From Brachycybe producta (Eukaryota > Arthropoda > Diplopoda > Playtdesmida > Andrognathidae): DNA of 64,000 nucleotides. The translations under genes were made by a program, and so were the position numbers. The notes under the pieces are model-generated. The model had not been told where the DNA came from, did no database searches, and saw only the letters and a program-made list of their open reading frames with translations. Position 1 is the first letter of the stretch, and each line of letters opens with the position of its first letter. Location: NCBI GenBank assembly GCA_036925085.1, contig JAUPFP010000031.1, positions 1,612,001 through 1,676,000 on the forward strand, written 5' to 3'. Shown here piece after piece: positions 31,206-42,317 of the stretch.

Positions 31206-32075
31206 ACTCTTGATTATTTTGTATTTTTTCAGAAGAGTAAAATTAAGAGAAAACTAGAAAAAGTGTTTTAGAAACTAGAAGAGTAGCTCAATCACTTAAA
31301 ATATATTTTCATGTTTGATATCTTTCAAAATAAACTTTGTATTTCAGTTTGAAAAAGACATTGACTTCAAGATTCTTTTAGGAACTCGCGATTATTCCGT
31401 ATTTTGTAGAAAAATAAAATTAAGAGAAAACTAGAAAAAGTATTTTAGAAACTAGAAGGGTAGCTCAATCACTTAAAATATATTTTCATGTTTGATATCT
31501 TTCAAATTAAACTTTGTATTTTAGTTTGAAAAAAGATCTTAACTTTAAAGTTTCTTTTAAGAACTCTTGATTATCCGTATTTTGTAGAAAAATAAATAGA
31601 AAGCTCGAGAAAACTAGAAAAAGTGTTTTACAAACTAGAAGGGCAGCTCATTCACTTAAAATATATTTTCATGTTTGATATCTTTCAAATTAAACTTTGT
31701 ATTTCAGTTTGAAAAAGACCTTGACTTTAAAGATTATTTTAGGAACTCTTGATTATTCTGTATTTTGTAGAAAAATAAAATTAAGAGAAAACTAGAAAAA
31801 GTGTTTTAGAAACTAGAAGAGTAGATCATTCACTTTAGTGTATTTTTATGTTTGATATCTTTCAAAATAAACTTTGTATTTTAGTTTGAAAAAAGACCTT
31901 GACTTTAAAGATTCTTTTAGGAACTCTTCATTATTCCGTATTTTGTAGAAAAATAAATAAAATTAAGAGAAAACTAGAAAAAGTGTTTTACAAACTAGAA
32001 GAGTAGCTCAATCACTTATAATATATTTTCATAGTTTGATATAATTTTCAAAATAAACTTTTTACTTAAAGATGG
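31206..32075. repeat. tandem array of about 180-bp family B half-units, five copies
   Basis: Five direct copies, each with TTTTGTAGAAAAATAAA, GAGAAAACTAGAAAAAGTGT, GAAACTAGAAGAGTAGCTCA and TTTCAAAATAAACTTTGTAT. The core motif recurs near 31271, 31451, 31632, 31812 and 31992. Only the left arm is amplified, so this array is direct, not palindromic. Confidence 0.9.
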
Positions 32076-32309
32076 TTTTTATGAACAGCCGATTTTCGAA
32101 CTGTTGAAAAAAAAAAGAGCAGAAAAAAGCAATCAAATTATTGGTCAATTTGTAACATTTTCAGTTCGGGTTCCATGGAAACGTTTAAAAAACACTTTTT
32201 TTCTCCATTCTTTTCTTGTTTGTTTTATTGATAAACTATATTAAAAACACCAATCAATTTATCTATTATGGACATCAATCTGCTTCTAGTCATTTATTAC
32301 GGACTAGAA

Positions 32310-32605
32310 CCAACTTAAGGTGGTTTTAAAATGTAAACGTCCCATTAGGTCTGTCTTTAAAGAGGAACTAACAAGTGTTTTAGAAACTAGAAGGGTAGCT
32401 CAATCACTTATAAGTATTTTCATCTTGGATTATCTTTCAAAATAAGCTTTTTATGTCAGTTTAAAAAATGATCCAACTTTAAGCTGACGATATTTTTTTT
32501 TAGATTTTTGTCCATATTTTGAAAGATGGAAAATACTATTAGCTGAATTAGCTGCCACTTCTAGTTTCCAACACACTTTCGATGTCTCCTTAGCTGTCAC
32601 AACCA
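32310..32605. repeat. family B copy with TTAAGGTGG end
   Basis: It starts ACTTAAGGTGGTTTTAAAAT and has the arms GTTTTAGAAACTAGAAGGGT and CCACTTCTAGTTTCCAACAC. Confidence 0.8.
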
Positions 32606-32723
32606 TTTTTTCATTTATCTTACTAGAAACCAGGAAACCTAGGAATCCCACTTTAACAGGAACAACCCTTTCCCATTCCTCTCCACAAAAAACCTTTGTC
32701 CCTTTTTAAGGTGCCTCCAGCTC

Positions 32724-33155
32724 ACAGGCATTTAGAAATCGGGACAAACAGAAATTGGCTCCGCCCTTTTTATGACGAACGCAACTTCTAATTGGTTGGT
32801 TATGTAGTCTGACGTCACATGCTCCACCCTTTTCAACGTCGAACAACACAACAAACCAATTAGAAGATCCCGGTCGTCATAAAAAGTGCGGAGCCAACTT
32901 GTGTTCGTCCCGATTTCTAAATGCTTGTTCTGTTTCTTTGGCTCTGCCCTTTTATGAGCGTCAGACCAAATATCAACCAATTAGAAATAAAAGGGGCGGG
33001 GCATGTGTAACTTCTAATTGGTTGGTTATGTAGTCTGACGTCACATGCTCCGCCCTTTTCAACGTCGAACCACACAACAAACCAATTAGAAGATCCCGGT
33101 CGTCATAAAAAAGGGTGGAGCCAACTTGTGTTCGTCCCGATTTCTAAATGCCTGT
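32724..33155. mobile_element. family A compound element
   Basis: A complete A element (32724-32928) is followed by half of the related GCTCTGCCCTTTTATGAGCG type (32929-33010), then a 3' A fragment ending TTTCTAAATGCCTGT at 33155. The outer flanks CTCCAGCTC and CTCCCGCTC look like the target duplication of the whole compound. The right part recurs at 62812-63038. Confidence 0.8.
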
Positions 33156-33600
33156 CTCCCGCTCCTTCTGCAATTCACTATTTTCCCATTCCTATCTCCA
33201 AAAACCTTTCTCTCTTTCTAGTTTCCTCAGGAATTCCTCTGTTTCCCCATTCCTCTTCCCAAAATCTTTCTAGCTTCCTCAGGAATTCCAACTGTTCTCA
33301 TTTCTCTCCTCAGAAACCTTTCTCCAGGACCGACCAGTTCCTATCTATTCCTCTTCCCAAAAACAATTGTCCCTTTCTAGGTACCTTTACCCCTGAATTT
33401 CAAGCTTCTCTAGGAATTCCCCCTTCTCCTCCAATCCTCTAACCAGAAACCTTTCTCCTTTTTTGAGTTCCCCTGCAGGAATTCCCCGTTTTTTAATTCC
33501 TTTTCTCAGAAACTTCTCTCCCTTTCCCGCTCCCTCAGGTACCTCCCATCTTTTCCTTGCTCCCTTACCGTTTTCCAGGAACCCTTCAATCTCAACTTAA
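33156..33600. repeat. pyrimidine-rich degenerate repeat, duplicated at 63 kb
   Basis: Units of about 55 bp with TCAGGAATTCC, CCCATTCCTCTTCCC and AAAACCTTTCTC. The same order of variants is present at 63039-63440, so the two are copies of one segment. The open frames are artefacts. 33600-34250 is AT-rich, with nothing recognised. Confidence 0.85.
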
Positions 33601-34249
33601 ACAGAAAAAAAACACACAAAAAATGCAAACATCACTTTTGTTTTTATTAAATATGCATATTATTGCATTTTTTTTTCTTCTCTTGTAATAGAAAAAAGAA
33701 ACTTCTTCAACGTTAATTTGCATATTTATTCAAATACTGCAAAATTATTCATCTGTATAATGAGAAAATATTTTCTCTCAAAATTATATTAAATAAAAAT
33801 ATCAAAATCTCTTTTCTCTCTAAATAATAATCAAAAAAAAATGTCACCTGAAGAAAAATTACAAGGTGTTTCTAAATAAACGTTGCTAACATAAAAATAA
33901 AACTCAACCTAATTGATATTTGTTTGAATAAAAAAAAAAGGAAAAAGCTAATCGATCGATTTATGACAATCTTGTTCCCCTTTTTTATTATTGCCATTTT
34001 TTTTTACTGTTGCCAAATTTAACAAATGCCAAAAAAAATTTTTTTTTCTAACATAAGGACCACAATTTAGGTGAATTGCGTGCCACAAAAATAATATAAA
34101 TCACAGTCACAAAAACACACAACTAACAAAAAAAAAGCCTTTCTACTTTCTATGTGTGTTTTTTTTTGGAACTCAAAATCCTTTTCAAATCCAAAAAAAA
34201 CCATAAAAATAATTCATCTGCATATTGAAATACAAAATAATGTTATATA

Positions 34250-34345
34250 CAGTTAAAACCATTTAACACGAAAAATCGGATAACACGAATAATCCTTATT
34301 ACTAAAAAAATTATTCGTGTTATCCGATTTTTCGTGTTAAACAGT
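34250..34345. repeat. family N, nearly perfect hairpin
   Basis: TTTAACACGAAAAATCGGAT and AACACGAATAATCC are mirrored by GGATAATTTTTTTAG-like loop sequence and ATTCGTGTTATCCGATTTTT, CGTGTTAAAC. The stem is over 35 bp with a very short loop. Confidence 0.85.
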
Positions 34346-34464
34346 TGACCTTTTGAGCCAGGGTTTTTGAGTGAAATTTAAGAAACTGACCAAGTTTTTT
34401 TTTGCCATGTCTATAATTTGACACCTTGATTGTCCTTGTGGGATAGGGCCTACTACTTCGACTA

Positions 34465-34683
34465 TATAAGTTACTGCCAATCTGCAGAATCAGTCAATCT
34501 GCATATTGCGTAGGCAATTTGCAAAACAACCAACCTGCTAGTGAATCTGCAAAATTCAATACATATTAGGTACTAAATTAAGCATATTCACTAGCAGGTT
34601 GGTTTTGCAGATTTCCTAGGCAATATGCAGATTGCCTAGGTAGTATACAGATTGACTGATTCTGCAGATTGGCAGTAACTTAT
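34465..34683. mobile_element. family O copy 1, CTGCAGATTGGCAGTAA palindrome
   Basis: TTACTGCCAATCTGCAGAAT and its complement form the ends. GCAAAACAACCAACCTGCTA and CACTAGCAGGTTGGTTTTGC pair inside. A copy is at 51388-51595. 34684-35160 is AT-rich, with GCGCCACCT at 34874-34882. Confidence 0.85.
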
Positions 34684-35194
34684 TACATTATTTAAATTGT
34701 AATTTTTAAGAAATTTTGTTGTAAAACAATTTAATTTAACAAATTATTAATTTATAATTATTAAATTATTGTTCCTAATATTGTTTGCATGATGCGACAC
34801 CTAGTTGTCCCTTAAAGAACTTCCATCAACTTGTATATTTATACTGGTAGAATACAATGTTGCATAGGCAGTAGCGCCACCTATTGTTTTTTTTATTTAC
34901 TTAAGGAAGTTAGATAATGCGGGGTAAACGGATGATTTTTTTTATAATTCTCTTCTAAAAATAGCAAGTTAGTAAAAGGAGCTTATCTTTGAAGTTAATC
35001 GGTTTCAAAGTGGTTCCAAGTTGCAACTTAATCAGAGTTAAATCACTCATAGCTATTTTTATGACAATGTTTCCCTTGCGAATAATGTTATTACAGCTAT
35101 AGTTGTAATAAGAAATGATGATAATGTTCATCACCATCATGTCTATTTGGCCTTCTTGTGGCGCCCCCCGCGTTTATAGTCGGGTTTTCTAGTC

Positions 35195-35420
35195 TTTTCT
35201 TGAAGGGCTTTGGGAGGCCAGTTGAGCCCTTATGAAGCCCTTTTAGGACCTTGTTAGAATTATTTAAATCGTTTTTTGACTTTTAGCCAATTTTTCCATT
35301 TTTATTTTAATTTTAAAAATTATATTTATGATATTTTTTTATGACTTCTTAGGCCAATTGAGCTCCAGTGAGGCATTTTTAGGTCTTTGTAGAGTATTTA
35401 AGATTTGAAATTGTTGTTGG
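35195..35420. repeat. family U fragment
   Basis: GGCCAGTTGAGCCCTTATGA and GGCCAATTGAGCTCCAGTGA stand about 140 bp apart, as in the unit at 22043-22280. 35420-35555 is AT-rich. Confidence 0.55.
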
Positions 35421-35559
35421 GTTTATATCAATGGGGTTTTATATTTTCTGGTTTTGACAATGCATTTTCTATGCTGCACATGGACTCTTGTCCCTCTGCC
35501 ATAGGCCTTTATGGCTGCTTGCAGAGTAATTTTTCAAATCAAATCACATCAAAAACAAC

Positions 35560-35640
35560 TCTAAAGTGATTGAAGTTACCCTTCTAGTTTTCTAAAACAC
35601 ATTTCAAGTTTCACTTAATTTTGCATCTTGAAAGACACAA
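35560..35640. repeat. family B right arm only
   Basis: GTTACCCTTCTAGTTTTCTA and TTCAAGTTTCACTTAATTTT, without a left partner. Confidence 0.7.
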
Positions 35641-35819
35641 AGAGGCTTCATTACAGAAAAGGAAAACAAATATGACTGTCCTATAACAGTAAATTGTCAT
35701 ATCTAGCTCATAACCTTCTAAAAGTCACAAAAGTATATATTACAAAATATTATTATGACAATATTACTGTTGTCATATATAACTGCCATTGACAGGTGTA
35801 CAACATAATGTAATAATTA

Positions 35820-36143
35820 TTGTTCGGATTTTTATGCAAAATCTAGCAAAATGTTTCTCAACTTGTGGCCCCTCAAGTGCCAATTGTAAAGTAATTATCA
35901 TCATCATTAGAGCAACTGCAATTATGCTTTTCTAATAATAAAAAAGATTGGTTAGAGGCTAGCTGTCTAGTTACTATCAGCTGTTGACTAGATAATTCTA
36001 GCCTCTAACCAGGTGTTTTTGTTTGAAAAAAAAATCATAATTGTTGATTAATCTCTAAATGGAGATTGTAACTTCACAATCGGCTCTTGGGCCACAGATT
36101 GAGAAACATTTTGCTTGATATTGCATGAAAATCCGAACCATAG
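35820..36143. mobile_element. family E copy 4
   Basis: TTCGGATTTTTATGCAAAAT and TTGCATGAAAATCCGAA are the ends, with GGTTAGAGGCTAGCTGT and CTAGCCTCTAACCAGG inside. 36150-36880 is AT-rich with poly-C and poly-T runs, and nothing is recognised. Confidence 0.85.
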
Positions 36144-36879
36144 TAATTATAATTAAAGAGTAACATAATAAAGTATGACTGTCATAAATATATGACTTTT
36201 CAAGAGTTCAAAGGGGCGTTTACACTTTAAAACCAGCTGAAAACTTTTCTTCTTTTCCATTGAAAACCAGTAAATAAAATGTGTCCCTAAAGGTTTCTCT
36301 TTCGTGCCCTTTCCCTCCCCATCTCCTCAAATTGTATATATTTTTATGTCCATATCATAACGGGCGATTTTTTTTTCGGGTGCATTTTTAAGTCGAATTG
36401 ATGATAAGTTATAAAATTATTATAAAACTTCAGCTCTGTATTTATTTATTATTTAAAATGCTATTTTCCCTTCTCCATTTATAAGTTTTTTTTAACTTCA
36501 AAAAAACGTCCAAAATAATAATTTCCCTAGACAATTTTAAGTCAATAAAAATGGCGTGTGTTACACTATATGAATAATATAAAACCATTAACACCCCTTT
36601 TCCTCCCAACCCTCCTCCCCCCCTCTTAGGGCCTAAATGGAACTGAATAAATTGGGAGAGGAGCAATTAAGGCAAAGGACCCAAAAACCTCTCCCTTTCT
36701 CTTATTATCCCATTAAAACCCATCTTTAGTCACGCACTGCATTATGGGAGATACTAATTCAAAGTGTACGATATCATTATCATCACAAATAATAAAACTT
36801 GTAATAATTAGCCTTAGTGTAATAATAATTAAGGTCATTTGATATTCAAAAAGGGAAAAAAAGAGAAAAGATTTAAGGC

Positions 36880-37295
36880 CCAAATTCAAGAAGTATAAAC
36901 ATTACTTATTTTTGTTGGAAACCCTGTTCTGAGGGAACAAATAAAGAAGTTCAAATGCTAGGCATTCTTGAATTTTTTCGTTAGCATTTAAACTTCAACC
37001 CTCAAAAAAGGGTTCCAACAATGATAAGTCCTGTTTTACTAAGTAACCTTGACCAGGGCTTTTTTTACCGGAAGTTGGAACCCTGTGCCTTGAACTCCTA
37101 CTTGTACCCTCAAAACAGGGCTCCAACAAAGATAAACAACGTTTCACTGCACACCCTTGAATACCCTTGACAATGTTAGAAGTTGGAACCATGTTCGTAG
37201 AGGGTTCAATTTAAAGTTCAGAAAGATAACATCCAAATTAGAGAAGAAAACTTAGCACTTTGAACTTTAAACTGAACCCTCAGATCAGAGACATT
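36880..37295. repeat. family Y fragments, inverted pair
   Basis: GGAAACCCTGTTCTGAGGGA and AACCCTCAAAAAAGGGTTCC, CCCTCAAAACAGGGCTCCAA alternate in orientation over 400 bp. This is a loose, inverted form of the AACCCTGTTTAGAGGGTTAA family. Confidence 0.6.
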
Positions 37296-37299
37296 TATG

Positions 37300-37711
37300 A
37301 CAGGTATCTGTAGACACAGGCAATTAGAAAACGGGATGAACAGAAGTTGGCTCCGCCCTTTTTATGACGACTGGCAACTTCTAATTTGTTGGTTATGTAG
37401 TCTGACGTCACATACTCTCCGCACTTTTCAACGTCGAACCATACAACAAACCAATTAGAAGTTGCCGTTCGTCATAAAAAGGGTGGAATCAACTTCTGTT
37501 CATCCCGTTTTCTAATAGCCTCTTCTATAGACAGTTTCAGAATTTTTTTTGGCTCCGCCATTTTGTGAACGTCAGACCAAATATGAACCAATTAGAAATA
37601 AAAAGGGCGGGGCATGTGACAGTAGATCCAGTAACAAACCAATTAGAAACTGATGACGATCATGAAAAGGCGGAGCCAAAAAAAATTCTGAAGCTGTCTA
37701 CAGATGCCTGT
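37300..37711. mobile_element. A-related element with a family A copy nested inside
   Basis: The outer element begins ACAGGTATCTGTAGAC and ends AGCTGTCTACAGATGCCTG (compare 61407-61613). A full A element (37316-37523) is inserted into its left end, with CTGTAGACA and CTATAGACA as the target duplication. So A moved after the related type had settled. Confidence 0.85.
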
Positions 37712-38331
37712 TTTTTATGGAGTACCACCACCACCCCTTTAACCAGAGTATTTTTCTATGCTTTAAATACTGAAATTTCCTTCTTAAATTTGGGCCCAAA
37801 GATTAAGAAAAAAAAAAAAAGGATGAGGGCGCCACAGGTCACCTGTTATGTGTATTAGTTAATGAGTGAATCATTTGCATAATATGATGAGGGTGAACAA
37901 CAAAAGAGAGAGAGACAAGAAGAATCAGATTATGCAAATTAGATAGACTCAAGTTTTTTTCTTCTTCTTCTTGATAAAATGAAGAAAATTCACTAAAGAT
38001 GACAGAAAATTAAAAGACACAAAAAAACTTCAAAAAGAATTTCTATGAGAAAATGCTTTTAATCAATATGACGTTTGGCTTTATTTTAATGGCCATATTT
38101 GAAAAAAATATTGAGTCATTTGATCTCATTATGTCACAAAAAAAAAGGATTTCTCTTCAATTAATTGCTAAATTACAAATCGTGGAAATGATTAATTAAA
38201 AGACAACTTTTATTAAAGAAAAATTGAGACAGAAAAAAAAAAAGTTCAAAACCATTTAAGGTGTTTTTATTTTAAACTGTGAACACTCCTTTAACTCTAA
38301 TTATTTTCTGTCTTTCAGGTGTAAAATAAAC
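37712..38331. other. AT-rich sequence
   Basis: AT-rich with a GA-rich stretch near 37905-37925 and a (TTC)n run near 37960. A TTTAAGGTGTTTTTATTTTA stub near 38257 resembles the outer end of family B. There is no gene. Confidence 0.5.
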
Positions 38332-38538
38332 ACAGGCAATTAGAAATCGGGACAAACAGAATCTGGCTCCGCCTTTTTTTATGACGACTGGCAACTTCTA
38401 ATTGGTTGGTTATATAGTCTGACATCATATGCTCCGCCCTTTTCAACGTCGAACCACACAACAAACCAATTAGAAGTTGCCGGTTGTCATAAAAAGGGAA
38501 GAGCCAACTTCTGTTTGTCCCGATTTCTAATTGCCTCT
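38332..38538. mobile_element. family A copy
   Basis: ACAGGCAATTAGAAATCGGG ... GATTTCTAATTGCCTCT, with GC and CCAAT boxes. The CRE has a change here (TGACATCA). Confidence 0.9.
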
Positions 38539-38560
38539 ACATTAAGTTAGTGTGTCCAGA

Positions 38561-38767
38561 ACAGGCAATTAGAAATCGGGACAAACAGAAGTTGGCTCCG
38601 CCTTTTTTTATGACGAGTGACAACTTCTAATTGGTTGGTTATATAGTCTGACGTCACATGTTCCACCCTTTTCAACGTCGAACCACACAACAAACCAATA
38701 AGAAGTCGCTGTTCGTCATAAAAAGGGCGGAGCCAACTTCTGTTCATCCCGTTTTCTAATTGCCTGT
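38561..38767. mobile_element. family A copy
   Basis: ACAGGCAATTAGAAATCGGG ... GTTTTCTAATTGCCTGT. It lies 22 bp from the previous copy in the same layout, and its right end abuts a truncated family C element. Confidence 0.9.
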
Positions 38768-39078
38768 GTACTCAATGGAGTTTAACGTAAGAGTTAGAAA
38801 TTCGCAATTTTGAAATTGTTTTTAAAAAATAGAACCGCACTTACCAATTTTTTGTCATTCTATCACTCGATCAGCATATATTTAAGGTGCACATTGCACT
38901 TTGAACCATCAAAATTGGACAACTTTAAATATGAAAAATAAACATATTGCCGGCGCGACTGTTGTGTATTTTAAAAAAATTAACATTTTTTTCTTTAAAA
39001 TTGGGTCTATGGGCTCAATAGAAAAACGATGCTAGCGCTCTTTGTGGAGATTTTTCGAAGTAATTTAGCTCTTTTTTT
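38768..39078. mobile_element. family C copy 3, right half only
   Basis: From GTACTCAATGGAGTTTAACG to TTCGAAGTAATTTAGCTC this matches the right arm of the copies at 9840-10623 and 47013-47823. Both ends are cut by the flanking A elements. Confidence 0.85.
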
Positions 39079-39284
39079 ACAGGCAATTAGAAATCGGGGA
39101 GAACTTCAGTTGGCTCCGCCCTTTTTATGACGACCGGCAACTTCTAATTGGTTTGTTGTGTGGTTCGACGTTGAAAAGGGCGGAGCATGTGACGTCAGAC
39201 TACATAACCAACCAATTAGAAGTTTCTGATCGTCATAAAAAGGGCGGAGCCAACTTCTGTTTGTCCCGATTTCTAATTGCCTCT
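39079..39284. mobile_element. family A copy
   Basis: ACAGGCAATTAGAAATCGGG ... GATTTCTAATTGCCTCT. It interrupts the end of the family C half-copy. The flanks CTCTTTTTTT and CTCTTTTG are a possible imperfect target duplication. 39285-39820 is AT-rich with nothing recognised. Confidence 0.9.
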
Positions 39285-39821
39285 CTCTTTTGTTCGTTTA
39301 GTTGTTCACCTTTCTAGTTTCTAAAACTGCAGAATAACTAGAATTGTGTTTACAATTGAGAGAGATTTATTATAAGAATGACAACAACAACAAAAAAAGG
39401 TCATTGTCCTTTTGAATCTTTAAAATTTGCTTATTTTTTTTTTACACCTGAGAAATATAAACCTTTGAAAAAAAAACACATTTTCAGATTAGTTATTTTT
39501 AGTTATAGTAAAATTCTATGAATTTAATATGATCCTATGACATTTGAATCTCTCATTTTCCACGAAGTCAAAAAAAACTGCATAAAAGAACATTTCCTAA
39601 TCTTAAAATAGGACCCTAACCATAAATAACTTAGAATACATCAATATAAATAAAAAAGACATTCAGCCTCCAAAAAAAAATAATCACTTTTTTTCCTGAA
39701 TTAATCAAAAACAATTTGAGCAAAAAGCTTGCAACTTAAAGATATAGAGGTAGCTCAACTCCACGTTAAGAGGAAAAAACGTCGCCAACGGGTGAGCGAG
39801 CTTTATACCTTCAACACACAT

Positions 39822-40635
39822 ACACAGTTAAATGCATTTAAATATTAAACACGTTCTACAGAGCCCTGTGAAGGACAAACAAACAATATGTCGTCGAATT
39901 CAATTTATTCAGTTAATTAATCTGAAAATATTGAGATTAATACTTAAATATAAAATATATAAACTACTGACAAAATATTGATTTAATATTTTAATTTAAA
40001 ACTAGTGGGGTAACCCGTCATAAATGACGGGAGCAAAATTCACAGGCAATTGTGCACATGCACGTCGTTTTTTCCTTTTTTTACTCCTTTCATTTCAATT
40101 TCAGTCACCCCTCCCACTTTTCTCTCTCTCTCTCCCCCCTTCTACACTTTCCAACCTTTTCCCCTCACCCCCTCCCACTTTTCTCTCTCTCTCCCTCTTC
40201 TACACTTTCCAACCTTTTCCCCTCACCCCCTCCCACTTTTCTCTCTCTCCCTCTTCTACACTTTCCAACCTTTTCCCCTCACCCCCTCCCACTTTTCTCT
40301 CTCTCTCCCCTTCTACACTTTCCAACCTTTTCCCCTCACACTTTTCTCTCTCTCCCTCTTCTACACTTTCCAACCTTTTCCCCTCACCCCCTCCCACTTT
40401 TCTCTCTCTCCCCTTCTACACTTTCCAACCTTTTCCCCTCACCCCCTCCCACTTTTCTCTCTCTCCCCTTCTACACTTTCCAACCTTTTCCCCTCACCCC
40501 TCCCACTTTTCTCTCTCTCCCCCTTCTACACTTTCAAAAGGAAGAGTTCAACATATAGTTGACCTTGAGAAAAAAAACCGGTTCATTTATTCAAATTTAT
40601 ATAAATTCCGACGTGCTTCAATGGTTTTGTTACTC

Positions 40636-40666
<31 letters not shown>

Positions 40667-40800
40667 CTGGGATATTATATATATAATATTAAATAATAAA
40701 ATCAATTTTTATTTGGTTCATTCATGTCCTTAACTGGATTCCGTATAATTCACCTAAGCACATTTAATTTGAATTATATTTAACTCATGTGTGTATGTCC
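39822..40800. mobile_element. family F copy 3, split by a family G insertion
   Basis: The F sequence AAATGCATTTAAATATTAAA ... GATTTAATATTTTAATTT stops at about 40000. It resumes at about 40684 with AATAATAAAATCAATTTTTA ... ACTCATGTGTGTATGT, in the order of the intact copy at 28115-28420. The insert is the G element at 40001-40683. Confidence 0.8.
40001..40683. mobile_element. family G copy 1 (ACTAGTGGGGTAACCCGTC)
   Basis: It begins ACTAGTGGGGTAACCCGTCA and ends (CA)n, CAGACCTGGGATATTATATA. The ends are not inverted repeats and the 3' end is a simple AT repeat, which suits a non-LTR retrotransposon 3' piece or SINE-like unit, though I cannot prove it. It contains a pyrimidine minisatellite of eight units of about 48-60 bp (TCTACACTTTCCAACCTTTT, CCCCTCACCCCCTCCC). 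The long open frames in all three plus frames are artefacts of that repeat. Confidence 0.7.
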
Positions 40801-40807
40801 CGATGTC

Positions 40808-41005
40808 TAATTGCCTGTGTGGATGACAGTCCTTCATTCCGAAAAACTGCCCTCCGGCCAGGACCATCCTCTCCACGACCGTATTTTAAGTTTTTATACA
40901 ATTTATTGTGTGGATGGGACCTGTTCGACTTCGTGGAGGACAGTCCTGACCGGAGGACAATTCTTCCGAATGGAGGACTGTCCGCCACAAAGGAGGAAAT
41001 GTGGC
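40808..41005. repeat. family R, GC-rich palindrome
   Basis: GTGGATGACAGTCCTTCATT and CTCCGGCCAGGACCATCCTC pair with GGAGGACAGTCCTGACCGGA and GAATGGAGGACTGTCC on the right. It is an unusually GC-rich fold-back. The frames on both strands follow from the symmetry. Confidence 0.75.
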
Positions 41006-41161
41006 AAGTCTACTCACATGGTATCACTTCTTAACCGACGATATGCTCCCTAGATAGAGCTCTTAGTTGAACTACCTCTACGTATGGTAAAACTTGATCT
41101 CAACTTATAAATATTCAGAAAAATAATTTCAGAATGGTTTGAAATTATTCCACGCAATGAC

Positions 41162-41163
<2 letters not shown>

Positions 41164-41234
<71 letters not shown>

Positions 41235-41264
41235 TCTCTCTCTCCCTCTCTCTCTCTCTCTCTC
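41164..41264. repeat. (TC)n microsatellite
   Basis: About 50 TC units with two C insertions. Confidence 0.95.
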
Positions 41265-41361
41265 CATTACTATGAATAGAAAATATAAGCAAAAATAACG
41301 AGAGAAAAAAAAATCGCATCAAGAAAAATGGACGAACAAATTACATTTGGCCATAAAAATA

Positions 41362-41570
41362 ACAGGCATTTAGAAATCGGGACGAACTTCAGTTGGCTCC
41401 ACCCTTTTTATGACGACCAGCAACTTCTAATTGGTTTGTTGTGTGGGTTCGACGTTGAAAAGGGGTGGAGAGCATGTGACGTCAGACTACATAACCAACC
41501 AATTACAAGTTGCGTTCGTCATAAAAAGGGCGAAGCCAACTGAAGTTCGTCCCGATTTCTAAATGCCTGT
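41362..41570. mobile_element. family A copy with perfect 9-bp target duplication
   Basis: ACAGGCATTTAGAAATCGGG ... TTTCTAAATGCCTGT between two copies of ATAAAAATA (41353-41361 and 41571-41579). 41580-42080 is AT-rich, with nothing recognised. Confidence 0.92.
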
Positions 41571-42084
41571 ATAAAAATAACGGCCAAAAAATATGGTAGA
41601 GAAAAATCTTTATGTGGTTTTTTTTTCTGTCTCTCTTTTTACGACCATCAAATAAAGATCAGATATTATTTTTATATAAAAAAGGGCCAACTAAATGTTT
41701 TTATGAAAATACTTTTATGATGTGTGTTCCAAGAAAGCAAAAAAAAAAGGAAGCAAAGTCAAACACCAGAAAAAATTATTAAGAAACCAAAAAAAACCTC
41801 AAATTATATCTTGAGCAATAGAGACCGGATTTATATACACTAAATACCTCAAGAAAAATGCATGAAAATATGCACTAAACACCTTCGAAATATGCATTAA
41901 ACTTACTCGAATATGAATGCTAATATTGAATCATACATCAGAAATGAAGACATTGTTGTCTTGCACTGTCTGCACTTTTTGATAAAAGGATCGCTGTTTT
42001 TAACCGATTGACTTTTGTTCGTCCATGGAAATTAGCATGTAGACAATTTTCAGAATTCTTGTAAAAATGCAAAGAATCATGCAG

Positions 42085-42317
42085 TAGAACATCGATTATC
42101 CGAACTAATGCATAATTCGGATAATCAAAAGTTCATATAATCGAACTCCCATTAAAAAAAGTGGAGAAAAGTAAGAAAAAACCGATTGCAAACACATTTT
42201 TTTATTTTATTAATTAGTATTTCCATAATAATAACATAATAAGTAAAAAAAAATTTGGTTCCGATAACCGACGGCTCCGATAACCGACGGTTCCGATAAC
42301 CGACAATCTACTGTAAC
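42085..42317. mobile_element. family M copy 1, pogo/Tc1-like inverted ends
   Basis: CAGTAGAACATCGATTATCC on the left and AACCGACAATCTACTGTA on the right, with CCGATAACCGACGG tandems. Ends of the form CAGTAGAATCTCGATTATCCG with a TA target are typical of pogo/Tigger-type MITEs. Confidence 0.7.

Noticed and set aside
33128-33442. 104-codon frame resembling that at 63011-63280
   Set aside because: The similarity is real at DNA level but the sequence is a CAGGAATTCC pyrimidine repeat. The reading frames are not kept between copies.
40024-40686. 220-codon open frame and two overlapping ones
   Set aside because: Translation of the pyrimidine minisatellite inside a family G element, with all three plus frames open and repeating the same words.
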